Assembly (NCBI RefSeq): GCF_012034205.1
Contig: NZ_JAATEM010000032.1
Location: forward strand, 22,589-86,588
Length of the DNA stretch: 64,000 bases
Reading direction: 5' to 3'
DNA from: Streptomyces composti
Lineage (GTDB): Bacteria > Actinomycetota > Actinomycetes > Streptomycetales > Streptomycetaceae
A program made the translations under genes and the position numbers. The notes beneath the pieces are model-generated. The model was not told the origin of the DNA. It saw only the letters and a list, made by a program, of their open reading frames with translations, and did not search any database. Below, one piece after another: positions 23,642 through 35,868 of the stretch (its first letter is position 1; each line of letters opens with the position of its first letter).

Positions 23642-25147
23642 TCATGCCGGGATGGAGTTGATGGGGTGGTCGTCGGTGGACCAGAGGTACTGGACGGCAT
23701 AGGCGCGCCAGGGACGCCAGGGCTCGGCGTGGGCGGTGAGGGCGGCCGGGGTCGAGGGGAGGCCGAGGTGCCGGGCGGCACGGCGGACGCCCAGGTCGGT
23801 GGGGAGGAAGGCGTCGGGGTCGCCGAGGGCTCGCATGGCGATGACGTCGGCGGTCCAGGGGCCGAAGCCGGGGAGGGCGAGGAGGCGGGTGCGGGTCTCG
23901 GGCCAGTCGCTCTCCTCGCCCAGGTGGAGGGTGCCGTCGGCGAGTCGGCGGACGAGGGTGAGCAGGGTGGTGCGCCGGGTGCGGGGCAGGGCGAGGGCGT
24001 CCGGGTCCAGTCCGGCCAGGTGTTCCGGGGAGGGGAACAGGTGGGTGAGGCCGCCCTCGGGGTCGTCGACGGGTTCGCCGTGCGCGGTGACCAGGCGGGC
24101 GGCGTGGGTGCGGGCGGCGGCGGTCGACACCTGCTGGCCGAGGACGGCCCGTACGGCGAACTCCGCGGCGTCGACGGTGCGGGGGACGCGTCGGCCGGGC
24201 GCCTTGTCGACCAGGGGTGCCAGGGCCGGGTCGGTGCGGAGCCGGTCGTCGATCGCGACGGGGTCGGCGTCCAGGTCGAGCAGGCGGCGGCAGCGGCTGA
24301 TCGCGACGGGGAGGTCGCGCAGGTCGCCGAGGGTGAGGCGGCAGGCGATGTGGCCGGGGCGCGGGGCGAGGGCGACGATGCCGTGGGCGTGGGGCAGGCG
24401 GAGGGTGCGCCGGTAGGCGCCGTCGCGCCACTCCTCCACTCCGGGCACGGCGGTGGCGGCGAGGTGGCCGAAGAGGTTGTCGGGGGTGAGCGGGGCGCGG
24501 AACGGCAGGCGGAGGGTCAGGGCGCCGGGGACGGGGCCGTTGCGGCCGGCGGGTGAGGTCCGGGGGGCCGGCGGCGAGGTGCGGGTGCGCAGTTCGCTCG
24601 GGGTGAGTGCATAGACCTGGCGGACGGTGTCGTTGAAGGTGCGGATGGAGGAGAAGCCCGCGGCGAAGGCGATCCGCGCCATGGGCAGATCGGTGGTCTC
24701 GATGAGCAGGCGTGCGGTCCGGGCACGCTGGGCCCGGGCCAGGGCGAGGGGGCCCGCGCCCAGCTCGGCCCGCAGCTGGCGTTCGATCTGCCGGGCGCTG
24801 TAGCCGAGGCGGGCGGCGAGGCCGGGAACGCCCTCGCGGTCCACGACTCCGTCGGCGATCAGTCGCATGGCGCGGGCCACCAGGTCGGCGCGCCGGTTCC
24901 ATTCCGGTGAGCCGGGGCTGGTGTCGGGGCGGCAGCGTTTGCAGGCCCGGAATCCGGCCTCCTGGCAGGCTGCCGCGCTCGGGTAGAAGACCATGTTGCG
25001 CGGCTTGGGCGGCACCACCGGGCAGCTGGGCCGGCAGTAGACGCCGGTGGTCAGGACGGCGGTGAAGAACCAGCCGTCGAAGCGCGCGTCCTTCGACCGG
25101 ACGGCGCGTACGCAGCGCTCGGTGTCGGTGTGCATCCCCTGGTGCAT
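23642..25147 (-). CDS. AdaA–AlkA fusion: methyl-sensing regulator and 3-methyladenine DNA glycosylase
   Basis: A 501-residue bifunctional protein. Residues 1-80 are the Ada zinc domain with four Cys (C38, C42, C69, C72); C38 is the expected phosphotriester methyl acceptor. Residues about 85-190 are an AraC-type helix-turn-helix domain that would activate repair genes when methylated. Residues about 205-490 are AlkA: the N-terminal beta domain and the HhH-GPD fold with LPGFGPWTADVIAMRALG and the catalytic Asp in F-L-P-T-D-L-G. Such fusions are known in actinobacteria. It precedes ogt in one operon and probably autoregulates it. The ATG at 25147 is retained; another at 25135 is possible. Confidence 0.93.
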   Translation of the reverse strand: MHQGMHTDTERCVRAVRSKDARFDGWFFTAVLTTGVYCRPSCPVVPPKPRNMVFYPSAAACQEAGFRACKRCRPDTSPGSPEWNRRADLVARAMRLIADGVVDREGVPGLAARLGYSARQIERQLRAELGAGPLALARAQRARTARLLIETTDLPMARIAFAAGFSSIRTFNDTVRQVYALTPSELRTRTSPPAPRTSPAGRNGPVPGALTLRLPFRAPLTPDNLFGHLAATAVPGVEEWRDGAYRRTLRLPHAHGIVALAPRPGHIACRLTLGDLRDLPVAISRCRRLLDLDADPVAIDDRLRTDPALAPLVDKAPGRRVPRTVDAAEFAVRAVLGQQVSTAAARTHAARLVTAHGEPVDDPEGGLTHLFPSPEHLAGLDPDALALPRTRRTTLLTLVRRLADGTLHLGEESDWPETRTRLLALPGFGPWTADVIAMRALGDPDAFLPTDLGVRRAARHLGLPSTPAALTAHAEPWRPWRAYAVQYLWSTDDHPINSIPA

Positions 25148-25252
25148 GGTTCCAGCATCGGCGACACGGGCCGCCAGTGCTGGCGGGAATCCGACATGGT
25201 GGTGGTGTGGGCTGCGGGGTCGTGGTTCGCCGTTCGCGAGGCGAAGCGGGTG

Positions 25253-28200
25253 TCAGTCCTCCGCGGTGGGCCGGCGGGAGAGTCCGGTCGCGTGGCGTAC
25301 GTCGGTCAGGGGGCGCAGCCGGTAGGTGTACCGGTAGTCGCGGTCGGGGAGGAGTTTGTACTCGTCGTGGGTGTGAGCGCCCCAGCTGTTGTCGCCGCCG
25401 ACACCCATCTGCCGGTGGTTCACCCGTAGGACGACCGCGTCCCGCGGGGTGAGCTGGTAGTCGTGGCGCACGCCGCAGGACAGGTCCTCAGGGGTGAAGT
25501 GGGAGGCGTTGATCTCCACGAGTGGTTCGCCGGAGACGAGCAGGCCGGTGCCGTCGCGCCCGGTGAGGGCGGCCCAGCGCACATCGGTCCGGTTGCCGTT
25601 CTCCTGGGGGCGCAGATAGGGGGTCCACTGGTCGGCGACGGTACCGGAGTGGAGTCCGACGTCGGTGCCGTCGGCGCGGTCCCAGTGGTTCTCCTCGGGG
25701 CCGCGGCCGTAGTAGTGCAGCTGGTCCAGGCCGCGTGGCAGGAGGAGCAGGGTGCCGACCTCGGGGATGTAGGGGAGGGCGGCGGAGCCGGGGTGCAGGG
25801 TGTTGCCGACCTTGATCTCGCCGTTGCCGAAGACGGTGTAGGTGGTGCCGTAGGCCGATGCGGTGGTGGTGGGGAGGGTGCCGGTGACGGTGATCCGTAC
25901 GGCCCGGTCGCGCAGGGTGCGCACCTCGACCCCGGTGACCTTGCGCCGGGTTCCGGCGTCGCGCCAGGTCTGGTTGCGGGTGTGGTGGCCGTTGCCGCGG
26001 TCGTTGTCGGTGGGGGCGCGCCAGAAGTTGGGCACCGGGCCGGAGGTGATCAGGCGGACGCCGTGGGCCCGGTAGGAGGTGATGGTGCCGCTGCGTTTGT
26101 CGACGGTGAGGGAGAAGTCCTCGCCGGTGACGGTGATCCGGCGCTCGTCCTCGTCGTGGCGGAGTGCCGGGACGCGGTCCAGCGGTACGGGGGTCACGGG
26201 CGGGGCGCCGGCGTCGAGCGGGAGCTGCTGTGCGGCGATCTCGAAGCCCGGGTCGGCCCAAGGGGTGCGTTCCCTGGTGGTGAAGGACAGTTTCAGGAAG
26301 TACTCGGTGCCGGGTGCCGGGCTGCGCGGCAGCCGGACGGGCAGGGTGATGTCCTTGCTGGACCGCGGCGGCACGTTCAGCTGCTCGCGGGTCAGCCGCC
26401 CGCGCTGGACGGCTCTGCCGTCGGCGACGAGGGTCCAGTGGCCGTCGAAGGCGCGCAGGTTGGTGAAGAGGTACTCGTTGGTGAGGGTCAGCCGGCCCGA
26501 GGTGAGGGTGTCGCCGTCGGCCGGGCGGGCGTGGGCCGCCTGGTAGACGCGTTTGACCTCGGCGGCCTTGCCGGTGTGGCGGCGGTCGGCGGTGATGATG
26601 CCGTCGCCGGCGAAGGCGCCGTCGTTGGGGTTGTCGCCCCAGTCACCGCCGTAGGCGAGGAAGGTGCGGTCCTTCGGCCGCTCGCGGGTGACGCGGACGT
26701 CGGCCGCGTCGAACCAGAAGCGGACGCCCTCGTCGCCGGGGCGGCGGGCGTCGGAGGCGAGTTCGGCGGCGGTCAGGGCGCGGGCGTAGACGCGGGCCCG
26801 GCGGATGGTGCCGCTGAACTCGCGGGTGGGGTTGTCGACGTCGGTGGCGAGGGAGAGCGGTGCGGTGTCGGGGTCCGGGCGGCGGGTGGTGGTGCGGGTG
26901 GCCCGTACGGTGCCGTCGACGTGCAGGGTGAGGGTGCCGGCGTCGGCGTCGTAGACGCCCGCGATGTGGTGCTCGCGGCCGGTCCAGCCGTCCGGGAGGT
27001 CCCAGGCGGCGCTGATCCACTGGCCGTCGGCGTGGATGAAGAACTCGAGCCGCCGGTCGGTCTGTTTGAGCGCGTACTGGGTGTCGCCCTTGGCGATCAC
27101 CGGCTGGTGGTAGCCGGTGAACTCCGGGGTGACCCACGCCTCCAGCGTCAGTGATCCGGTGAGGTCCAGGCGCTCGTCGCGGGCGAAGACGGTGCCGCCG
27201 GACAGGCCCTCGTCCCGGCTGAAGGAACCGCTGGGGTTGACGATCTCGCCGTGCAGTGAGGCGGGGCCGGACTCGGTGAACAGAATGCGCTCGGGGGCCG
27301 GGTGGCGCAGGGCCTGGTCGGCGAAGTCCCAGATCCAGCCGCCCTGGAGGACGTCGTGACGGCGCACCACGTCCCAGTACTTCGTGAGGTTGCCGTTGGA
27401 GTTGCCCATTCCGTGCGCGTACTCGATCATCACGTAGGGCCGGGTGTCCGCCGGGTCCTCGGCCCTGGCCTCGACGCGGGAGGGGCTCTCGTACATCTTG
27501 GAGCGGATGTCGCTGATGCCGGGGCGGTCGTCGCCCTCGTACTGGATGACGCGGGTGGGGTCGTAGGAGCGGATCCAGTCGTGCATCGCGGTGAAGGTGC
27601 TGCCGCCGCCGGCCTCGTTGCCGAGGGACCAGATGACCACGCAGGCGTGGTTCTTGTCGCGGTGGACCATGTTCTGCGCGCGGGCCACGCAGGCCGCGGT
27701 CCAGTCGGGGTGGTCGCCGGGGTACTCGCCGCGGATGCCGTGGGTCTCGAGGTTGGTCTCGTCGACGAGGTAGAGCCCGTACTCGTCGGCGAGTTCCAGC
27801 CAGAGCGGGTTGTCCGGGTAGTGCGAGGTGCGCACGGAGTTGATGTTGAGCCGTTTGATGATGCGGATGTCCTTCACCATGTCCTCGCGGGTGAGGGACA
27901 TGCCGCGCTCCGGGTGCATCTCGTGGCGGTTCACGCCCCGGAAGGAGACCGGCTTGCCGTTGATGCGCATCAGGCCGTCCTTGAGCGCGAACTCCCGCAG
28001 GCCGACGCGGTGCGAGAGGGTCTCGACGACCTTGCCCGAAGGGTCGCGGAGCTGGAGGACGGCGGTGTAGAGGTAGGGGTCCTCGGCGGACCAGAGCCGC
28101 GGTCCGGGCACGGCCCGGGCGGCCTCGACGGTGACGTCCTGCCCGGCGGGCGCGGAGGTGACGTCGGCGGTCCGGCGCAGCGGGTGGGACCACACGGCGT

Positions 28201-29164
28201 GGCCCCGGGCGTCGTAGAGCTGCACCTCGACGGTGTGCTCCCCCGTCCGGCGGGCCGCCTGCGTGCAGGCCCGCACCTGTGCCGTCACCCGGAGCTCGGC
28301 CGAGCGGTAGTCGTCGCCGAGCACGGGGTCCAGCTTGAAGTCGCGCAGCTGCACGGCCGGGGCGGAGTACAGGTAGACCGAGCGGAAGATGCCGCTCAGC
28401 CGGATCATGTCCTGGTCCTCGAGCCAGTCGCCGTCGGAGTAGCGGTATACCTCCACGGCGATCTGGTTGGTGCCCGGCTTGAGCTGCTCGGTGATGTCGT
28501 ACTCGGCGGGGGTGTAGGAGTCCTCGCTGTAGCCGACGAGTTCGCCGTTGATCCACACGTAGTGGGCGGACTTGACGCCCTCGAAGTGCAGGAAGGTGCG
28601 CCGCCCCGACCAGCCGCGGGGCACGGTGAAGGTGCGCCGGTACTGGCCGACGGGGTTGTAGCGGGTCGGTGCGGCGGGCGGCTGGGCGTCCTCCCCCCGG
28701 CCGTTGGGGCCCCACCAGGGGTAGTCGATGTTGACGTAGACCGGGCGGTCGTAGCCGTGCAGCTGCCAGCAGGAGGGGACGGGGATGGTGTCCCAGTCGC
28801 TGTCGTCGAGATCGGTGCGGTGGAAGTCGGGGTCCCGGTCGTCGGGCCGCTCGGTGTGGGCGAACTTCCAGTGTCCGTCGAGGCTCAGCCGGTAGGGCGA
28901 GCGGGTGCGGTCGGCCGCCAGGGCCTGCTCGAGGTCCGCGTACGGCATCAGGGTGGTGTGCGGGGGTTCGGTGCCCACCCGGAAGACGGAGATGCGGCCG
29001 TTCCATTCGGGGGCGCCGGCCGGGTCGGGGGCGGCCGACGGACGCCGCTGGGCGGCCCGCGCGGTGCCGGGGAGCGCGGTGGCGAGGGTGAGGGCGCCGA
29101 GGGCGGCGGCACCGGACTCCAGCAGCCGGCGCCGGCTGACGGGCGTGACGGGCAGGTGCGGCAT
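25253..29164 (-). CDS. Tat-exported GH2 beta-galactosidase with an inserted LamG domain
   Basis: A 1303-residue secreted glycoside hydrolase family 2 enzyme. Residues 1-38 form a twin-arginine signal (SRRRLLESG) ending before A-A-Q. The sugar-binding jelly roll (about 90-275), immunoglobulin-like domain (280-390) and TIM barrel (395-625) follow. The acid/base is E517 (WSLGNEAG) and the nucleophile is E581 (MIEYAHGMGNSNG). A LamG/concanavalin-like domain covers about 635-810. DUF4981-type and Bgal small-chain domains fill 830-1300. LacZ is about 1024 residues, so the LamG unit accounts for most of the excess. The start follows GAGGAAGG. The natural substrate may be a beta-galactoside polysaccharide. 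No transporter or regulator is adjacent. Confidence 0.93.
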   Translation of the reverse strand: MPHLPVTPVSRRRLLESGAAALGALTLATALPGTARAAQRRPSAAPDPAGAPEWNGRISVFRVGTEPPHTTLMPYADLEQALAADRTRSPYRLSLDGHWKFAHTERPDDRDPDFHRTDLDDSDWDTIPVPSCWQLHGYDRPVYVNIDYPWWGPNGRGEDAQPPAAPTRYNPVGQYRRTFTVPRGWSGRRTFLHFEGVKSAHYVWINGELVGYSEDSYTPAEYDITEQLKPGTNQIAVEVYRYSDGDWLEDQDMIRLSGIFRSVYLYSAPAVQLRDFKLDPVLGDDYRSAELRVTAQVRACTQAARRTGEHTVEVQLYDARGHAVWSHPLRRTADVTSAPAGQDVTVEAARAVPGPRLWSAEDPYLYTAVLQLRDPSGKVVETLSHRVGLREFALKDGLMRINGKPVSFRGVNRHEMHPERGMSLTREDMVKDIRIIKRLNINSVRTSHYPDNPLWLELADEYGLYLVDETNLETHGIRGEYPGDHPDWTAACVARAQNMVHRDKNHACVVIWSLGNEAGGGSTFTAMHDWIRSYDPTRVIQYEGDDRPGISDIRSKMYESPSRVEARAEDPADTRPYVMIEYAHGMGNSNGNLTKYWDVVRRHDVLQGGWIWDFADQALRHPAPERILFTESGPASLHGEIVNPSGSFSRDEGLSGGTVFARDERLDLTGSLTLEAWVTPEFTGYHQPVIAKGDTQYALKQTDRRLEFFIHADGQWISAAWDLPDGWTGREHHIAGVYDADAGTLTLHVDGTVRATRTTTRRPDPDTAPLSLATDVDNPTREFSGTIRRARVYARALTAAELASDARRPGDEGVRFWFDAADVRVTRERPKDRTFLAYGGDWGDNPNDGAFAGDGIITADRRHTGKAAEVKRVYQAAHARPADGDTLTSGRLTLTNEYLFTNLRAFDGHWTLVADGRAVQRGRLTREQLNVPPRSSKDITLPVRLPRSPAPGTEYFLKLSFTTRERTPWADPGFEIAAQQLPLDAGAPPVTPVPLDRVPALRHDEDERRITVTGEDFSLTVDKRSGTITSYRAHGVRLITSGPVPNFWRAPTDNDRGNGHHTRNQTWRDAGTRRKVTGVEVRTLRDRAVRITVTGTLPTTTASAYGTTYTVFGNGEIKVGNTLHPGSAALPYIPEVGTLLLLPRGLDQLHYYGRGPEENHWDRADGTDVGLHSGTVADQWTPYLRPQENGNRTDVRWAALTGRDGTGLLVSGEPLVEINASHFTPEDLSCGVRHDYQLTPRDAVVLRVNHRQMGVGGDNSWGAHTHDEYKLLPDRDYRYTYRLRPLTDVRHATGLSRRPTAED

Positions 29165-29285
29165 GGCGTGGCCTTCCTCGGTACGACAGAGAGCTGCGCG
29201 GACTGAGGGCGAAACGCGTTGCTGCGGGCGCGGATCACACCTGGTGGTGACGGAGTAACCACTGAGCCAGGGTCACCCTAGGACT

Positions 29286-29325
29286 CGAACAGGATCGAAG
29301 CAATCGCCCCGTCCAGATCTGTTCG
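29286..29325. promoter_or_regulatory. Inverted repeat upstream of the beta-galactosidase gene
   Basis: CGAACAG (29286-29292) and CTGTTCG (29319-29325) are perfect inverted 7-mers with a 26-bp spacer. They lie 122-161 bases upstream of the beta-galactosidase start. This is a candidate operator pair for a sugar regulator. The wide spacer makes it less certain than a compact palindrome. Confidence 0.35.
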
Positions 29326-29414
29326 CTCTTGATGGTTCCCGGGTGACGGTTTCCCGATGCGGCGTCAAGCGCCCGCTGCCGCACGCGTTCTGACGTTCCG
29401 TCGGCTGACGGATG

Positions 29415-30113
29415 TCAGGCGGTGCGCCGCGTCCCCGCGAGCACGCAGTCCCCGCACAGGCCACCGCCGGGCAGGCGGTAGTAGAGGCAGCAGCTGCGGC
29501 GGCGGAAGGAGGGGCTCCCGTCGGCGGTCACGGTGAGGGTTCCGGTGCCGGCGAGCGGTTCGCGGTCGAGCAGGGTGCGGACGAGGCCCGTGACCGGTCG
29601 CGGCGGGGCGTGGCCGAGCAGTACGCGCAGCGCGCCGACCAGCGCCGAGGCGGAGTTGCCGCGCAGGACGTGGGGCGACAGCCCGCACAGCCGCCGGACG
29701 GCGGCGTTCAGCGGCTCCAGATTGCGCAGGACCACGGTGTCGAGGAGGGCGGCGGGCCGGGACGGCAGTGCGCGGGGCGCGGGCAGCCACAGATCGACGG
29801 GACCGGTCGGCGGCGTGCGCCACCGCAGCCGCGCCGGGTCGAGGTCGGGCACGGTCCCGGTGAACGCGGCGGCGGCGAGGGCGACCGACCAGAGCCGGGC
29901 GGCCAGGCCCAGCTGGAAGGTGGAGGCCGCCACCCGGATCTGGCCGGTTCCCGTCCGCCGGGCCACCTCCCCCACCCGCGCGCCGAGCACGTCCGCATCG
30001 CCGTGGAGCAGGGTCAGCGGCCGGAAGCCGTCCGGATCCGGATGCTCGCCGTAGGTGACGGCGAAGTAGGGTCCGAGGTCCGGGATGCGATGCCAGGGGG
30101 CGGTGGTCTCCAT
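29415..30113 (-). CDS. FhuF-like (2Fe-2S) ferric-siderophore reductase
   Basis: A 232-residue cytoplasmic protein. The C-terminus carries C-C-x10-C-x2-C (from C-C-L-Y-Y through C-G-D-C), the unusual [2Fe-2S] ligand set of FhuF. FhuF reduces ferric hydroxamate siderophores after uptake. The rest of the protein has little recognisable sequence, as usual for this family. The start is uncertain: the ATG at 30113 is taken as the first reasonable one, while the frame extends to 30188 through a low-complexity stretch. It is divergent from mutA, sharing a 146-base gap in which I see no IdeR/DtxR-type box, so iron regulation is not supported here. Confidence 0.78.
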   Translation of the reverse strand: METTAPWHRIPDLGPYFAVTYGEHPDPDGFRPLTLLHGDADVLGARVGEVARRTGTGQIRVAASTFQLGLAARLWSVALAAAAFTGTVPDLDPARLRWRTPPTGPVDLWLPAPRALPSRPAALLDTVVLRNLEPLNAAVRRLCGLSPHVLRGNSASALVGALRVLLGHAPPRPVTGLVRTLLDREPLAGTGTLTVTADGSPSFRRRSCCLYYRLPGGGLCGDCVLAGTRRTA

Positions 30114-30247
30114 GAAGCCATCGTCCCGCCCGGCCGGAGGGACCGGCCGGAGGAGGGGGGCGGAAACAGTGCCGGAGAGGCAGCTCACAGGCGCGAAGAG
30201 GTCAAGGTCACAGCCGTTTCCCCTGCAGGTCCTTTGTTCTGCTGGCC

Positions 30248-30253
30248 TACCAT
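30248..30253 (+). promoter_or_regulatory. -10 box of a probable leaderless promoter (mutA)
   Basis: TACCAT is followed by 6 nt and then the ATG at 30260, with no Shine-Dalgarno sequence. The direct repeat AGGTCA-AGGTCA (about 30199-30210) lies about 40 bases upstream. Confidence 0.5.
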
Positions 30254-30259
30254 CCGAGC

Positions 30260-32067
30260 ATGACGGTCCTGCCTGACGACGGGCTCGAACTGGCCGCCGA
30301 ATTCCCCGACGTAGCCCACGAGCAGTGGCAGCGCCTCGTGGCGGGTGTCCTGCGCAAGGCGGGCAAGGACGTCGAGGGGGACGCGGCCGAGGAAGCCCTG
30401 ACCACCGCGCTGGAGGACGGGTTGCGGACCCGTCCCCTGTACACGCCGCGCGACGCCGCTCCCGAGCCGGGTCTGCCCGGGTTCGCTCCCTTTGTACGCG
30501 GAAGTCGCGCCGAGGGGAACACCGTGGCCGGCTGGGACGTGCGCCAGCGGCATACGACGGCCGACAACGCGGCGGTGCTGGCGGACCTGGAGAACGGTGT
30601 CACCTCGCTGTGGCTGACCGCCGGTGAGGGCGGCATGCCGGTGTCCTCGCTCGCCCGGGTCCTGGACGGCGTCTACCTGGACCTGGCCCCGGTCGTCCTC
30701 GACGCGGGCCGGGAGACCGAGGCCGCCGCCAGGGAGCTGCTGCGGCTGTACGAGGAGCGGGGCGTCGCCAAGGAGGCGGCGCGCGGCAACCTGGGCGCCG
30801 ATCCGCTCGGGTACGAGGCCCGCACCGGGCAGGCGTACGACACCGCCCCCGTGACCGCGCTGGCGCGGCTGTGCGCCGAGGAGTACCCGGGGCTGCGGGC
30901 GCTGACCGTGGACGCGCTGCCCTACCACGAGGCCGGGGGCTCGGCGGCGCAGGAGCTGGGCTGCTCGCTGGCGACCGGTGTGGCCTGTCTGCGGCAGCTC
31001 ACCGAGGCCGGTCTTTCGGTCGAGCAGGCGCTGGGGCAGCTGGAGTTCCGTTACGCGGCGACCGCGGACCAGTTCCTGACCATCGCCAAGCTGCGCGCCG
31101 CCCGGCGTCTTTGGGCCAGGGTGGCCGAGGTGTCGGGAGCACCGGCGGCCGGGGCGCAGGTCCAGCACGCGGTGACCTCGCCGGTGATGATGACGCGCCG
31201 CGACCCGTGGGTGAACATGCTGCGCACCACGATCGCCACGCTGGCCGCAGGGGTCGGCGGCGCCGCCTCGGTGACCGTGCTGCCCTTCGACCACGCCCTG
31301 GGCCTGCCGGACGCCTTCGCCCGGCGCATCGCCCGCAACACGGCGACCATCCTGGTCGAGGAGTCGCACCTGACCCGGGTCATCGACCCGGCGGGCGGCT
31401 CCTGGTACGTGGAGCGGCTCACCGATGAACTCGCCCGTGCGAGCTGGGAGTTCTTCCAGGAGATCGAGCGGGCCGGCGGACAGGCCGCCGCGCTGCGGTC
31501 CGGCATGGTGGAGCGGCGGCTGGCCGAGACCTGGTCGGTGCGCGCCGCCAATCTGGCGGGTCGCCGCGAACCGGTCACCGGGGTCAGCGAGTTCCCGCTG
31601 CTCGCCGAGAAGCCGGTGGTGCGCGAGCCCGCGCCCCAGCCGCCGTCCGGCGGCCTTCCGGTGGTGCGCCGCGACGAGGCGTTCGAGGCGCTGCGGGCCC
31701 GCTCCGACGCGCATCTGGCGGCCACCGGGTCGCGCCCCAGGATCTACCTGGCGGCGCTCGGCCCGGCCGCCGCGCACACCGCGCGTCTGACCTTCGCCTC
31801 CAACCTGTTCCAGGCGGGCGGCATCGAGCCGGTCACCGAGGGGACCTTCGCGGAGAGCGGCGCGAGCGAGGCCTGCCTGTGCTCCAGCGACGCGCTGTAC
31901 GAGGAGCAGGCGGAGCAGGCCGCCGCCGAGCTGAAGGCGCAGGGCGCCTCGCATGTGTTCCTCGCGGGCCGGCCCTCCTCGTACGCCGGTGTCGACGCCT
32001 ATGTCTTCGCGGGCTGTGACGCGGTCGCCGTCCTGTCCGCCGCCCTCGACCGCATGGGAGTGTCCTG

Positions 32068-32068
<1 letters not shown>
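30260..32068 (+). CDS. mutA: Methylmalonyl-CoA mutase, small subunit
   Basis: A 602-residue beta subunit. It has the mutase TIM-barrel architecture (about 40-440), but the C-terminal domain lacks the cobalt-binding DxHxxG, so it does not hold B12. It is structural and partners MutB, as in Propionibacterium and other actinobacteria. The stop overlaps the mutB ATG by one base (TGATG), giving tight translational coupling and equal stoichiometry. A -10-like box is placed for a leaderless message. The cytoplasmic complex converts (R)-methylmalonyl-CoA to succinyl-CoA and supplies the reverse reaction for polyketide precursors. Confidence 0.95.
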
Positions 32069-34238
<2,170 letters not shown>

Positions 34239-34242
<4 letters not shown>

Positions 34243-35216
34243 TCGACGTCGACGCCTATGTGAAGGGTGTGCTCGACGGCAAGCGGGCGCTCGTCGCCCG
34301 CGCCATCACGCTCGTCGAGTCCACCCGTCCTCAGCACCGGGCGCTGGCGCAGGAGTTGCTGACCGAGCTGCTGCCGCACGCCGGACGGGCGCGGCGGATC
34401 GGCGTCAGCGGGGTGCCGGGCGTGGGCAAGTCGACCTTCATCGACGCGTTCGGCACCATGCTCACCGGCCTCGGGCACCGGGTGGCGGTGCTCGCCGTGG
34501 ACCCGTCCTCGGGCCGCACGGGCGGCTCCATCCTCGGCGACAAGACCCGGATGGAACGCCTCGCCGTGGATCCGGCGGCGTTCGTGCGGCCGTCCCCGTC
34601 GGCCGGCACGCTCGGCGGGGTCGCCAAGGCCACCCGCGAGTCCATCGTGGTGATGGAGGCGGCCGGCTACGACGTGGTGCTGGTGGAGACGGTCGGGGTG
34701 GGCCAGTCGGAGACGGCCGTGGCCAACATGGTCGACTCCTTCCTGCTGCTGACCCTGGCCCGCACCGGCGACCAGCTGCAGGGCATCAAGAAGGGTGTGC
34801 TGGAGCTGGCCGATGTCATCGCGGTGAACAAGGCGGACGGCCCGCACGAGCGCGACGCCCGCGCGGCGGCCCGGGAACTGGCGGGCGCGCTGCGCCTGAT
34901 GCACGGCAGGGACGCCGCCTGGACCCCGCCGGTGCTCAGCTGCAGCGCCCGCGAGTCCACCGGACTGGACACCGTGTGGGAGCGCCTGGAGCAGCACCGG
35001 GCGCTGCTCGACTCGACCGGGCGGCTCGCCGCCAAGCGACGTGACCAGCAGGTCGACTGGACCTGGTCGATGGTCCACGACGAACTCCTCGGCCGCCTGC
35101 ACGCCGACCCCGCGGTCCGCGCCCTCGCCCCCGAGCTCGAAGAGCGGGTCAGGAACGGCGAGCTGACGGCGACGCTGGCGGCGGAACGGATCCTCGAGGC
35201 GTTCACGGACCGCTGA
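34239..35216 (+). CDS. meaB: Methylmalonyl-CoA mutase-associated GTPase
   Basis: A 325-residue G3E-family P-loop GTPase (MeaB/ArgK). It gates adenosylcobalamin delivery to MutAB and protects the mutase from inactivation. Walker A G-V-P-G-V-G-K-S-T is at about residues 59-67, the G3 region E-T-V-G-V-G-Q-S at about 149-156, and the G4 N-K-A-D at about 197-200. The C-terminal dimerisation helix pair fills about 270-320. The start is the GTG at 34239, overlapping the mutB stop, so it is the third gene of the mutAB–meaB operon. It may also serve Ecm, which has no dedicated GTPase in this window. Confidence 0.95.
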
Positions 35217-35232
35217 GGACGTCAGCTCACCG

Positions 35233-35250
35233 GGCCCGCCCCCGCGGGCC
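35233..35250. terminator. Terminator-like hairpin between meaB and the macro-domain gene
   Basis: GGCCCGC (35233-35239) pairs with GCGGGCC (35244-35250) around a CCCC loop. It lies 17 bases after the meaB stop, between convergent genes. No T-run follows. Confidence 0.55.
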
Positions 35251-35301
35251 GCTGAGAACACATGGTGCACCGGGCCGCCGGTTCACGGACCGCCGGGCGG
35301 C

Positions 35302-35820
<519 letters not shown>

Positions 35821-35827
35821 GCCCGTC

Positions 35828-35833
35828 ATCGTA
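35828..35833 (-). promoter_or_regulatory. -10 box of a probable leaderless promoter (macro-domain gene)
   Basis: On the minus strand TACGAT is followed by 7 nt and then the ATG at 35820. There is no ribosome-binding site. Confidence 0.4.
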
Positions 35834-35868
35834 GGGAGCCGGGCCGCGCGGTCGCGGGAACGCGCCGG

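Noticed and set aside
26643..29006. 787-residue minus-strand frame inside the beta-galactosidase gene
   Set aside because: An alternative frame of the same strand, Arg/Pro-rich. The GH2 frame carries the signal peptide and catalytic residues.
30114..30259. IdeR/DtxR iron box between fhuF-like and mutA
   Set aside because: The shared gap contains no TTAGGTTAG-type palindrome, so iron control of the FhuF-like gene cannot be claimed.
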